DNA of 64,000 nucleotides from an uncultured Oceanospirillales bacterium (GTDB lineage Bacteria; Pseudomonadota; Gammaproteobacteria; Xanthomonadales; SZUA-36): assembly GCA_913055655.1 (NCBI GenBank), contig CAJXKA010000001.1:62001-126000 (forward strand), read 5' to 3'. Positions within the stretch are counted from its first letter, which is position 1. Each line of letters opens with the position of its first letter. The notes beneath the pieces are model-generated. The model did not search any database. It was not told the DNA's origin and saw nothing but the letters and a program-made list of their open reading frames with translations. This document shows, one piece after another, positions 41,473 to 50,585 of this stretch. Made by a program: the position numbers and the translations under genes.

Positions 41473-43743
41473 TCAGAACGTGATGCGGCGGCGCAACTCG
41501 GCGTGGTCGCCGCGCTGCACGGGTGACGTGTCGGCGGGGCGGGCGTCGAGCATGGCGCGGATGTCGGCGTGGTCGGGCAGGGCGGAGAACTCGACCAGCG
41601 TGGCGCTGGCTTCGCCGCCGGCGGGCAGGGTCAGCTGCAGCTCGATGGGCGCGTTGCCGAAGCCGTTGAAGCTTGCATAGCCCCGGCCGTCGCTTTCAAT
41701 GAGCACCGTCTCCCCCGATTCCAGCGCGATAATGTCTTCGGCCGAGTCGAACGCCAGCAGCAGCATGAAGCCTTCGCGGGCGCCGCGCAGGGCCAGGCGC
41801 AGTTGTCGCGCCTCGCCCCGGGTCTCGTCCGACAGGATGTCGACCGTCGGCGCTGCCAGGGCGAGGTCCGGTGCGGGCCGCGTGTACATCGGGCGGCCCG
41901 GCACACCGGCCAGGTCCACCGGGGCCGGTTCGCCGTCGAAGCCCATGGCCGGCGCGGCGACTGGGGCCGGCAGGCCGTAGCTGTTCAGGCGCCATTGCGG
42001 CTCGTGGTCGCCGTCGGCGGACTGGTCGTAGACCAGGTTGGCCCAGCGCGGCCGGTCGGGCGTGGCGACCGGGCTGAACCACGCGGCCACGGTGGCGACA
42101 ACGACGATGCCGATGACCGCAGCCACCGGCTTCAGGACGGTGACGCGGGCGGTTTCGCGGTACCCCGCCAGCAACGGTGCGGCGGCGATGGCGAACAGCG
42201 CCAGCGCGCCCATGCGCATTGCCGTGGCGTGGAAGCTGCCCAGCGCATCCAGCACGTTGTAGTGATAAATGCCCATGTAGGCGGCGACGACCAGGCCCAG
42301 GTGCGCGGCGATGAACGGGTAGGCGCCCCGGCGCACCGTTGTTTCGACAATCGCGGAGACCAGGAAGACGAGCGCGGGCAGCAGGCCGATGTAGGCCCCG
42401 CCCGGCAGGGTGAGCGTCAATACCAGCGCCAGCGCGGCGTAGACGAACCACGCGCCGAACAGCAGCGACCGCGCCGGCACACGCCGTCCGATTCCGGCGC
42501 CCACGAGGGCGGCCAGCGCGACACTCCCGGCGAAAACGGCGATATCCCCCGCCAGCGGCGCCGGGTGATCCAGCAGGTTGGCGCCTGGCCAGGTCGCCAG
42601 CGGCAACTTCAGCACGGCGCCGACCAGCGGGTGCAGCACCAGCAGCACGATGGGCGCGGCCAGGCCCGCGACGATGCCGCGCCAGCCACCGCCGGCGCGC
42701 AGGAACAGGAAACCCAGCAGCACCAGCGCGATGACCGCCGCCGGCAGGTTCCAGGCCTGCGGCCAGTTAATGACCGCGCGGCCGAACAGGTCGACATAGG
42801 TCGCATCGCCCTCGGCGCTCGCCTCGGCCAGGTCGCGGTCGGCCCAGTGACGGGCCAGGCCGAGCATCTGTTCGCCGTGGTGCGCCAGGCTGGCCGGTGA
42901 GAGCCGGTCACTGTCGTCGCGTTCAGTGTGGTAGAGCGAACCCGCGCCTGAGTACGCGAAGTTCAGCGCCGGGATCTCGTCGTCGATGAAGATCGTCAGG
43001 TCGGTGCCGTTGGGCATGCGCCGGTACACCTCGACCATCAGCGAACTGCTCACGGGCCGGGTGGCGACCTCGGCGTATGAATCGATCAGCGTGCGGTTGC
43101 CGACGCTGGTCTCGAACAGCGCGCTGGGGCCGGCGGCGCCGCGCGCTTCCAGGTTGATCACCAGGCCGACGCGGTCCGCCAGCGGGTGGTCCTCGGCGAA
43201 GGCCATGGCGCCGCGAAGCCCGGTTTCCTCGGCGTCGGTGACCAGGAAGACGATATCGTTGCGATACGGGCCGGCCTGGGCGAGGCCCTGCGCCGTGCGC
43301 AGCAGCACGGCGGTGCCGGAAATATCGTCACCGGCGCCCGGCGAGGCCGGCACGCTGTCGTAATGCGACAGCAACAACAATACGTTGCGGCCACCGGCGT
43401 CACCGCTGCCCGGCAGCGTGGCGATGATGTTTTCCAGCCGGCTGCAGCCCGGGTTCAGGTCGGTGCACAGGTCGGCAGACTGGCGCTCCACGTCCAGGCC
43501 CAGGGCCCGGAAGCCGTTGGCGACGCGGTCAGCCACCGCGCGGTTGGCCGGCGAGCCGGTGGGGTGCGGCGCGTTCTCCGGGATCAGCGACCGCACGGTG
43601 CCCAGGGCCGCGGCGGTGTCATAGTCCAGGGCATCCGGCGACGGGCCTTCGCGGTGGATGGTCGTGCCGGCGTACATCAGTGCCAGCAGGGCCAGGCAGG
43701 CCAGGGTCCAGGTCCAGGCGGCGGGGTTGTGATTGGTGGTCAT
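41473..43743 (-). CDS. M28-family metallopeptidase with C-terminal membrane domain
   Basis: 756 residues from MTTNHNPAAW. One N-terminal membrane helix (9-28) leads into an M28 domain with zinc ligands in LLLLSHYDSVPASPGAGDDI near 150, LVTDAEETGLRGAMAF near 190 and YHTERDDSDRLSPA near 290. About eight more membrane helices (residues 335-560) and a C-terminal beta domain follow, as in Fxna/vacuolar-protease relatives. It acts outside the cytoplasm as an aminopeptidase. The ATG overlaps the end of the TRAP small subunit, so it is in the same operon. Confidence 0.86.
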   Translation of the reverse strand: MTTNHNPAAWTWTLACLALLALMYAGTTIHREGPSPDALDYDTAAALGTVRSLIPENAPHPTGSPANRAVADRVANGFRALGLDVERQSADLCTDLNPGCSRLENIIATLPGSGDAGGRNVLLLLSHYDSVPASPGAGDDISGTAVLLRTAQGLAQAGPYRNDIVFLVTDAEETGLRGAMAFAEDHPLADRVGLVINLEARGAAGPSALFETSVGNRTLIDSYAEVATRPVSSSLMVEVYRRMPNGTDLTIFIDDEIPALNFAYSGAGSLYHTERDDSDRLSPASLAHHGEQMLGLARHWADRDLAEASAEGDATYVDLFGRAVINWPQAWNLPAAVIALVLLGFLFLRAGGGWRGIVAGLAAPIVLLVLHPLVGAVLKLPLATWPGANLLDHPAPLAGDIAVFAGSVALAALVGAGIGRRVPARSLLFGAWFVYAALALVLTLTLPGGAYIGLLPALVFLVSAIVETTVRRGAYPFIAAHLGLVVAAYMGIYHYNVLDALGSFHATAMRMGALALFAIAAAPLLAGYRETARVTVLKPVAAVIGIVVVATVAAWFSPVATPDRPRWANLVYDQSADGDHEPQWRLNSYGLPAPVAAPAMGFDGEPAPVDLAGVPGRPMYTRPAPDLALAAPTVDILSDETRGEARQLRLALRGAREGFMLLLAFDSAEDIIALESGETVLIESDGRGYASFNGFGNAPIELQLTLPAGGEASATLVEFSALPDHADIRAMLDARPADTSPVQRGDHAELRRRITF

Positions 43744-44225
43744 TCGGAAGGCTCCGTCGGTGGTTCGCCGAACAACAGGGTCACGGCGTGGAAGATCAGG
43801 ATGGCACAAGTCAGGGGCACGATGGCCACCACCCACTCGCTCGGCAGGCCCAGGGCCTCGGTCACGCGCCAGCCGTGCACGGCCAGCCACGGCGGCGAGA
43901 ACCACAGCACCACGCTGCAGAACAGCAGCACGGCGGCGGCCTGCACGGCACGCGCGATATTCCGCATCGTCGGTGAGTGGAAGTTTTCCGAGCGCACCAG
44001 TACCGGGTCGCGGCGATGCAGCAGGGCGGTGGTGGCGCCGGCCAGGCCGGCCCACAGCATGGCGATGCGGGCCAGTTCCTCGGTCCAGGCCGGTGGCTCG
44101 TTCAGGCCGTAGCGGGCGACCACCTGGAACAGCATGGCCACGCCCATGATGGCCAGGCCCCAGGTGGCGACGAACCGGGCGCCGCGGTCCAGGCCGCTCG
44201 AGATTCTGAACATCACGCGCTTCAT
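43740..44225 (-). CDS. TRAP transporter small membrane subunit (DctQ family)
   Basis: 161 residues with four membrane helices (about 20-40, 56-74, 93-112 and 128-148). The DctQ pattern is visible in FQVVARYGLNEPPAWTEELA near residue 33, then RIAMLWAGLAGA. It links the periplasmic binding protein to the large permease. It overlaps both neighbours by 4 nt in the order DctM, DctP, DctQ, M28. Confidence 0.88.
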   Translation of the reverse strand: MKRVMFRISSGLDRGARFVATWGLAIMGVAMLFQVVARYGLNEPPAWTEELARIAMLWAGLAGATTALLHRRDPVLVRSENFHSPTMRNIARAVQAAAVLLFCSVVLWFSPPWLAVHGWRVTEALGLPSEWVVAIVPLTCAILIFHAVTLLFGEPPTEPSE

Positions 44226-45262
44226 GGCGTCGGCCCCGGCCGGCGGGCGGCTTCCACCCAGTCGAGGAAGCGCCGGGTGTCTTCCGGGCGCTCCCAGTGG
44301 CTGGGCGCGATGCGTTCACTGGCCTCGATCCAGCCGGCGCGCTCATCGGGCGTCAGCTCGATCCACTCGACGCCGATCCGGTCCAGCGCCTGGTGGTCGG
44401 CCTCCAGCATGCGGCTGGCCCATTCGCGGTTCGCCGTCCGCGCTGCCGCGAAGGCATCGTGCAGCAGGGCGCGCTGGTGGTCAGAAAGGGCATCCATCCA
44501 GGCCTTCGAGGCCACGACCACGCGCATGGCCGGGCCCATCCGCAGGTTGGTGTAATGGTCCAGCACCGAGCCGTGCCCGAACATCGGCGCCACGTTCGGC
44601 GGGTTCAGGTAGGCGTCGACGATGCCGGTCTGCAACGCCTGGGCCACTTCTTCCCAGGCCACCTGCACGCCGCGCACCTGCCAGGCCCGCAGCAGGTTCA
44701 TGTCGGCCTCGCTGAGCACGCGCAGGCGCAGGTCGCGCAGGTCCTCGATACGCCGCACCGGCTTGCCGCGCGTGAACAGCCCGACCATCGAGGCGATGTA
44801 GACGAAATCGACCATGACCAGCCCCACCTTCGCCAGGTCATCCGAGATGGTGGCGACGTAGTCGGTGTCGTCGATGATGCGGCTCATGTGTTCGTAGGAA
44901 TCGACCATGAACGGCCGCGCGCCGGCGGCCGCGATGGACGACCAGCGGCTGATCTCGTCGCCGCCGGTGACGTTGATTTCCAGCAGGCCCAGCTGCGCCT
45001 GGATGGTGCGCTCGCGCTCGCCGCCGATGGTGCTGTTCGGGTAGACGCGCACGCCCAGGCCGGCCCCGCGCAGGTGATCGGCGCAGGCCTTCACCCAGAC
45101 GTAGGCGCCGTTGCGCTCCAGGTTGGCCGGCAACGACATGCCGACCTTGACGTCATCGGCCAGGCCGGCCAGCGCGCGCCCGGTCGGCAACGCGGCCAGT
45201 CCCGCCCCGGCGGCGCCCAGGGCGAGACCGCCCAGGCCGTTCATGAACGCGCGGCGCCTCAT
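44222..45262 (-). CDS. TRAP transporter substrate-binding protein (DctP family)
   Basis: 346 residues from the ATG at 45262. The N-terminus MRRRAFMNGLGGLALGAAGA resembles a twin-arginine signal (RRAFM). Family hallmarks include PNSTIGGERERTIQAQLGLL near 78 and LRDLRLRVLSEADMN near 180, where TRAP proteins bind the carboxylate with a conserved Arg. The ligand is probably an organic acid or sugar acid, but the sequence does not say which. The start overlaps the DctM stop. Confidence 0.9.
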   Translation of the reverse strand: MRRRAFMNGLGGLALGAAGAGLAALPTGRALAGLADDVKVGMSLPANLERNGAYVWVKACADHLRGAGLGVRVYPNSTIGGERERTIQAQLGLLEINVTGGDEISRWSSIAAAGARPFMVDSYEHMSRIIDDTDYVATISDDLAKVGLVMVDFVYIASMVGLFTRGKPVRRIEDLRDLRLRVLSEADMNLLRAWQVRGVQVAWEEVAQALQTGIVDAYLNPPNVAPMFGHGSVLDHYTNLRMGPAMRVVVASKAWMDALSDHQRALLHDAFAAARTANREWASRMLEADHQALDRIGVEWIELTPDERAGWIEASERIAPSHWERPEDTRRFLDWVEAARRPGPTP

Positions 45263-46545
45263 ATCAGCCCCAGGGCGCGTGGCAGCGCCAGGCAGAGTTC
45301 CGGGAACAGCGCGATGACCAGCAGCACCGCCAGCTCGGCCGCGACGAAGGGCAGCACGCGCCGGCACAGGCCCCAGTAACCGTCGCCGGTGATGGTGGCG
45401 ACCATCATGATGGCACCGCCCAGCGGCGGCGTGATCAGGCCGATGGACAGGTTCAGGCAGATCAGCAGGCCCATGGCGACGGGGTCGGCGCCCTGGGAGA
45501 CCGCGATCGGCACCAGCAGCGGCGCCACCACGGTCAGGCCGAGCATGAAATCGAAGCCCATGCCCAGCAGCAGGAAGGTGAGCATGATGACCAGCACGAA
45601 CCAGATGCCGTCGACGTGGATGGCGGCCACCAGCGCGGCCAGGTCATCCGGCACCTGGTGCAGCACGATCAGGTAGCTCATCATCGAGGCGGCGCCGATG
45701 ATCATGAAGATGGAGCCGGTCAGCGAGGCCGTGCGGCGCATCGCCTGGGCCACCGATCGCCAGCGAAGGCCGTTGCCGGCGAAGCCGATCACCAGGGCCG
45801 CCAGGCAGGCCAGGGCGCCGGCCTCGATGGGCGTGACCACGCCGAAGACGATGCCGCCCAGGATGATCACCGGCAGCAGTAACGCCGGTGCGCCGCGTTT
45901 CAGGGTCGGGCCCAGCGGTGGCCGTTCCTCGTCGGCGCCGCCCGGGTGACCCTCGCGGTGGGCGTACCAGGCGTTGGTGGCAAAAAGCGCCAGCGCCAGC
46001 AGGATACCGGGTACCACGCCGGCGGCGAACAAAGCGGCGACGTCGGTGGACATGATGGCGCCGTACAGGATCAGCACGATGGACGGCGGGATGATCGGCC
46101 CGATTACCGACGATGCGGCCGTCACCGCACCGGCGTACTGGCGGTCGTAGCCGCGCTTCTCCATCTGCGGCACGAAGGTGTTCGACATGGCGGCGATGTC
46201 GGCCGTCGCGGAGCCGCTGATGCCGGCGAAGAACACCGAGGTCATGATGTTGACATGCCCCAGGCCGCCCGGCAGCCGTGCCAGCAGCAACAGTGCGACG
46301 TCGATCAGCGAGCGGGTGATGCCCGAGCGGTTCATCAGTTCGCCGGCCAGGATGAACAGCGGCATCGCCATGATGGCGAACACGTCCAGCTGGCTGAAGA
46401 TTCGCTGCGGGGCAGCGGCCAGGAACGGCAGCGAATCGGTCACCACGAAGGCCACCACCGCGGCGGCGCCCAGCGCGTAGGCCAGCGACACGCCCAGGGC
46501 GGCAAGGGCCACCACCAGGGCGATGATGAGCAGGGCGGTCAGCAC
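45259..46545 (-). CDS. TRAP transporter large permease (DctM family)
   Basis: 428 residues with about twelve hydrophobic segments. Signature stretches: FVFFAGISGSATADIAAMS (seen as FFAGISGSATADIAAMSN near 108), SVIGPIIPPSIVLILYGA near 145 and NLSIGLITPPLGGAIMMVAT near 365. It is the ion-coupled channel of the importer. It overlaps the M81 gene upstream by 7 nt, which ties peptide hydrolysis and transport together. Confidence 0.92.
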   Translation of the reverse strand: MLTALLIIALVVALAALGVSLAYALGAAAVVAFVVTDSLPFLAAAPQRIFSQLDVFAIMAMPLFILAGELMNRSGITRSLIDVALLLLARLPGGLGHVNIMTSVFFAGISGSATADIAAMSNTFVPQMEKRGYDRQYAGAVTAASSVIGPIIPPSIVLILYGAIMSTDVAALFAAGVVPGILLALALFATNAWYAHREGHPGGADEERPPLGPTLKRGAPALLLPVIILGGIVFGVVTPIEAGALACLAALVIGFAGNGLRWRSVAQAMRRTASLTGSIFMIIGAASMMSYLIVLHQVPDDLAALVAAIHVDGIWFVLVIMLTFLLLGMGFDFMLGLTVVAPLLVPIAVSQGADPVAMGLLICLNLSIGLITPPLGGAIMMVATITGDGYWGLCRRVLPFVAAELAVLLVIALFPELCLALPRALGLI

Positions 46546-48026
46546 GTGAATACCGGGGGCAGGTCGGTTTCGTCGATGTCGTCCAGCGGCCAGACCGGCC
46601 GGCGGATGGCGCGGTAGGGCCGCGCGTGGACGTCACTGTTCAGCAAGCCGGGCGCGTCGCAGTGGATGATGGCCGCGGCACGCTCGTGGAAGCCGGCGTG
46701 AAAATGGTGGGTCGATTTCACCACCACCAGTCGCTTGCGCCAGGGCTCGGCGCCGCAGGCTTCCAGCCCTCCCGGCGTGAACGGTTGCTGGCGGATGTCA
46801 TTCAGGATGATGTCGATGCCGCCGGCCGAGACCAGCGCGGTGCGGCCGAGTGCGGTGGCGCCGCCGTCGGCGATATGCGCCTGGGTGGCATCAAGGCGCA
46901 ACGCGCGGACGGTGACCTCGAGATCGACGGGCGCACCGGAGCCGGGACCGATCTTCCCGCCGATGCGCAGCGGCAGCGTGCTGCCTTCGCCGGCCGCGAA
47001 TGCAAGATCGAGCGTGGCCGGATCCCAGAAATAGGCGAACAGGGCGTCGTCGACGCCGCGTTCCAGCGCGCGCTGCAGGATAAACGTTGAATCCGAGCCG
47101 GCGCCGCCCCCCGGGTTATCCGACATGTCGGCGATGACGACCGTGCCCGGCGGCGAATCGGCGGCGCGGTCCAGGCACGCATCGACGCCGTCGAGGGGCA
47201 CCTGGCCGGTTTCGCGCAGGGCGAAGAACCCGCGGCCCGTGCGAGCGGCGAGCTTGGCGGCCCGCCCGGGGTCGTCGTCCGTGACCACGATGACACCGGC
47301 GCCGGCCACGGGCACGTCGGACCAGGGAAAGCCGTGGGCCAGGGTCACGGACAGCACGCCCGGTTCGCGTTCCAGCGCCATGGCCTGGTCGACCAGGCCG
47401 CGCATGGGCTCACGCGTGGTCTGGAACAGGCCGAACATCGGCAGTGGCTGGAAGGCGACCGCTGGCCGGATTTCGCCGTTGGCGGCACGGGCGCACAGCT
47501 CATAGAGTTCTCGCGCACGGGCGTCGAAATCAGTGTGCGGGTATTCCTTGCAGGCCTTGACCACCGTGGCGGCGCGCAGCATGGCCTCGCTGACATTGCA
47601 GTGCAGGTCCAGCAGCAGGCCCACCGGCAGGTCCGGGCCGACGATGTCGCGGATCCGCGCCAGCACATCGGCCTCGCAGTCATCACACTGCTCCGACAGC
47701 ATCGAGCCGTGCATCATCACCAGCACCATGTCCAGCCCGTCGCTCACCGCGCGCAGGTCATCGAGCAGTGCGTCACGCAGCGTTTCATAATCAGCCTGGC
47801 GGGTGGGGCGGCTGGGTTGCGCATGGGCGCACAGGCCGACATGAATCTCGTCGCCACGGCGCTTTGCCTCGTCGTAGAAGGCGCCGGCGACTTTCAGCGG
47901 CTGGCCCTCAGCTTCCGGGTCCATGCCCGGCCGGAAAATGGCCAGTTCGCGGAAACTGTCCAGGTTGGTGGGCAGCGGCGAGAACGAGTTCGTCTCGTGC
48001 GCGAAATAGGCGGTGAAAACTTTCAT
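46539..48026 (-). CDS. M81-family metallopeptidase (MlrC-like)
   Basis: 495 residues. The start MKVFTAYFAHETNSFSPLPT is diagnostic of MlrC relatives, then MHGSMLSEQCDDCEADVLAR near 118, LLLDLHCNVSEAM near 145 (His/Asp metal ligands) and DMSDNPGGGAGSDSTFILQR near 300. Microcystinase C opens linearised microcystin, but family members in other bacteria have unknown peptide substrates. Linked to a TRAP importer and an M28 peptidase, it may process imported compounds. Confidence 0.9.
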   Translation of the reverse strand: MKVFTAYFAHETNSFSPLPTNLDSFRELAIFRPGMDPEAEGQPLKVAGAFYDEAKRRGDEIHVGLCAHAQPSRPTRQADYETLRDALLDDLRAVSDGLDMVLVMMHGSMLSEQCDDCEADVLARIRDIVGPDLPVGLLLDLHCNVSEAMLRAATVVKACKEYPHTDFDARARELYELCARAANGEIRPAVAFQPLPMFGLFQTTREPMRGLVDQAMALEREPGVLSVTLAHGFPWSDVPVAGAGVIVVTDDDPGRAAKLAARTGRGFFALRETGQVPLDGVDACLDRAADSPPGTVVIADMSDNPGGGAGSDSTFILQRALERGVDDALFAYFWDPATLDLAFAAGEGSTLPLRIGGKIGPGSGAPVDLEVTVRALRLDATQAHIADGGATALGRTALVSAGGIDIILNDIRQQPFTPGGLEACGAEPWRKRLVVVKSTHHFHAGFHERAAAIIHCDAPGLLNSDVHARPYRAIRRPVWPLDDIDETDLPPVFTC

Positions 48027-48622
48027 GACGCTCGCGTGGCGGCGATGTTGAGCACCCGGGCGGGCCGGTCATCCAGGGCGCGCACGTTGTGGGCCATATT
48101 GGCGTCGATGTAGATGCTGTCGCCGGCCTCCAGCACCGTCGGCGTGTAAAACTCGGTCAGCACTTCGACGCGACCCTCGAGCACGTAAATGAACTCTTCG
48201 CCACGGTGGCGGACCAGGTCGGGCTCGTGTCCGGGCTGCAGCAGGATCTCGCTGGGCGTCATGCGGCGGTTGGCGAAATCATGGGCGTGGTGGCGGTAAA
48301 CAGTGTTGGCCGTGGCGGTCTCCGGCGCCTCGTCGGTGCGGGTGATGGCGCGGCGGCCGGTGACCGTCGCGGTATCGCCCACCGGGGCGGCATCGGGTGC
48401 GACCAGGTCCATGACATCAATCCCCAGTGCGCCGCAGACGTCCAGCAGTTTCTCGATTTTCAGTGACATGGCGCCGGTTTCGACCTTGGACAGGGTCGAC
48501 AGGGGCACGCCGCTGGCCTGGCTGAGGTCCTTCAACGCCCAGCCGCGCGCGGTGCGGTGGCGACGAATGCCGTGGCCGACCGTGTTCGGGATGGGGGCGT
48601 CTTTGCGGGCCGTTTCGGGCAT
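48023..48622 (-). CDS. XRE-cupin transcriptional regulator
   Basis: 199 residues from MPETARKDAP. The helix-turn-helix is GIRRHRTARGWALKDLSQAS then GVPLSTLSKVETGAMSL. The C-terminal cupin has HRGEEFIYVLEGRVEVL near 150 and SIYIDANMAHNVRAL, with His and Glu in metal-binding positions. Such proteins sense a small ligand and control catabolic genes. It is the first gene of the mlrC-TRAP-M28-GH172 operon and divergent from the beta-lactamase-like gene. Confidence 0.9.
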   Translation of the reverse strand: MPETARKDAPIPNTVGHGIRRHRTARGWALKDLSQASGVPLSTLSKVETGAMSLKIEKLLDVCGALGIDVMDLVAPDAAPVGDTATVTGRRAITRTDEAPETATANTVYRHHAHDFANRRMTPSEILLQPGHEPDLVRHRGEEFIYVLEGRVEVLTEFYTPTVLEAGDSIYIDANMAHNVRALDDRPARVLNIAATRAS

Positions 48623-48636
48623 AGTCTGTCGACCGT

Positions 48637-48690
48637 TTGCAGATTCCGGGGTGACTGCTATTATCCACGTTATGAAAATATTTTCATATA
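48637..48690 (+). promoter_or_regulatory. divergent promoter with 18-bp palindromic operator
   Basis: TTGCAG (48637-48642) and TATTAT (48659-48664), 16 nt apart, form a plausible promoter for the plus-strand gene. The perfect palindrome TATGAAAATATTTTCATA (48671-48688) covers the predicted start site. A divergently oriented XRE-cupin gene makes this its likely operator. Confidence 0.65.
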
Positions 48691-50576
48691 TGAAAATCAC
48701 GCTGGGCCTGCTGGCCTGTGCCCTGGCCCTGCCGACACCCGCTGCCGAGATCGACGCGGCAGCCGTTCGCGAGTGGTCGGACGGCTACTTCGAAGACGCG
48801 CTGGAGAACCATCGAATGACCGGCGCCGTGGTCGGTTTCGTCCAGGGCGGTGAACTCGTTTTCAGCCGCGGTTACGGGGTCGCCGATGTCGAAACCGGCG
48901 CGCCGGCCGACCCCGCCACCACCCGGGTGCGCATCGGCTCGACCACCAAGACCTTCACCGCCACCATCATCGCCCAGCTCATCGACGAGGGCGTGATCGG
49001 CTCGGTGGATGACGCCGCCAACGACTACCTGGAACGCATCCAGCTGCCGGATAACGACGGGGTGGCCATCACCCTGAAACACCTGCTGACACATACCGCC
49101 GGGTTCGCCGACCGCTTCTTTTTCATCGGCGCCGATACACCGGTCGAGGTGCCGGCCAGCCCGGCGATGATCGAGTCGCTGCGGCCGGAGTATGCCCGCC
49201 CGGCCGGCACACGCGTGGTCTATTCCAACTTCGGCGTCGCCACGCTGGGCTGGATCATCGAGGACATCACAGGCCTGCCCATCGCCCAGGTCATGTCGGC
49301 CCGTATTTTCGAGCCGCTGGACATGGCCGACACCGAGTTGCCCGTGGACCTGGCCGAGCCCGATGGGCTGGCCCGCCCCGGGCTGCTGGACGCCGAGGGC
49401 CTGGTGGGGCCAGTCCCGTTCACGGCTATTAACCCCGCCATCGCGCAGACCGGCTCGATTGTCTCGACCGCGACCGACATGGCCCGTTACATGAACGCCC
49501 AACTGGGCCATGACGGTGACTTCGGCGCCGGCGTCCGCAATGCCCTGTGGGCACCGCTGGCGGGCAACGTGGCCGGCCAGGCGCAGGTGGGCATGACGTT
49601 TTTCCTGCAGGACTGGGCCGATGAACTGGTCATTTCTCATGGCGGTAACTGGCCCGGGTTTCATACCTGGATGACGTTGCTGCCGGGCCAGGATGCCGGG
49701 TTTTTCATGAGCATCCTGTCCGACCCGGCGCCGGAGTCGACATTGACGCGGTTCCTGCGTGCCGCGGCGCCGTCGCTGGCGGCGCGACCGTCCGCGGCCA
49801 TCACCAGCGCGGCGTCCACGCACGATGCCTTCCTGGCGGCGATGTTCGGGCCGCGCCGGCCCATGCCGGCGGAATGGCTACCCCGCCTGGGCGACCGGCT
49901 TGAGGGCATTTACCGTGCCGACCGCCGCCCCTTCAATACCGTCGAGGCCCTGTCGGCGCTGGTGTTTTTTGAATCACCGCTGGTGGTCACTGCCGAGGCC
50001 GGGAGGATCGGCATCGGCGGCGCCGCGCCGTGGCGCGACGACGGGAAGGGCGGCTGGGTGCTGGACGCACCCACGCGACCGCGTTTCGCCCACATGACCG
50101 TGCCGGACACCGACCAGCCCGTGTTGGTGCCGGACCTGGCCATCTTCACTTTTACCCGCGTGCCCGGCTGGGCCAACCCGAAAAGTCACGCCATCGCCAT
50201 TCACCTGCTCGTGCCGCTGACGTTGCTGGGCCTGCTGGCGCTGGCCTGGCGCCGCCCGGTGAATCGCGGCTGGCCGCGCATCGCCACCCTGCTGGCGGGC
50301 GTCGCCGGCGCGGTGATGGTGGGCTGCGCCACGCTGGGCCTGGAGACCGGCGATGCGCTGATCAGCAGCTGGTTCGCCGGCCACGCCGGGCGGCTGGCCA
50401 CCTTTGTCGTCGCCGCCAATGTTCTTGCCGTGGCCGCGCTGGTCACGCTGTACGCCGTGTTCAGCGGCCGCCTTCGGGGTATCGCCCGCGCCCTGGCGAC
50501 CGTGACTGGCCTGGCCGCGCTCGCGGTCTGCATTTTGCTGCTGCCCTACAACGGCATCGGCCTGCCCAATTTCTGA
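48672..50576 (+). CDS. beta-lactamase-fold serine hydrolase with C-terminal membrane domain
   Basis: 634 residues from the ATG at 48672 (or 628 from 48690; no clear ribosome binding site for either). A signal peptide ends near PAAE. The class C beta-lactamase/esterase fold has SxxK as IGSTTKTF near residue 82 and YxN as VVYSNFGVATLG near residue 180. Five or so hydrophobic helices follow in the last 130 residues. The fold hydrolyses D-amino-acid peptides or esters. It precedes the isomerase-like gene by 9 nt. Confidence 0.87.
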   Translation: MKIFSYMKITLGLLACALALPTPAAEIDAAAVREWSDGYFEDALENHRMTGAVVGFVQGGELVFSRGYGVADVETGAPADPATTRVRIGSTTKTFTATIIAQLIDEGVIGSVDDAANDYLERIQLPDNDGVAITLKHLLTHTAGFADRFFFIGADTPVEVPASPAMIESLRPEYARPAGTRVVYSNFGVATLGWIIEDITGLPIAQVMSARIFEPLDMADTELPVDLAEPDGLARPGLLDAEGLVGPVPFTAINPAIAQTGSIVSTATDMARYMNAQLGHDGDFGAGVRNALWAPLAGNVAGQAQVGMTFFLQDWADELVISHGGNWPGFHTWMTLLPGQDAGFFMSILSDPAPESTLTRFLRAAAPSLAARPSAAITSAASTHDAFLAAMFGPRRPMPAEWLPRLGDRLEGIYRADRRPFNTVEALSALVFFESPLVVTAEAGRIGIGGAAPWRDDGKGGWVLDAPTRPRFAHMTVPDTDQPVLVPDLAIFTFTRVPGWANPKSHAIAIHLLVPLTLLGLLALAWRRPVNRGWPRIATLLAGVAGAVMVGCATLGLETGDALISSWFAGHAGRLATFVVAANVLAVAALVTLYAVFSGRLRGIARALATVTGLAALAVCILLLPYNGIGLPNF

Positions 50577-50585
50577 GGAACCCTG

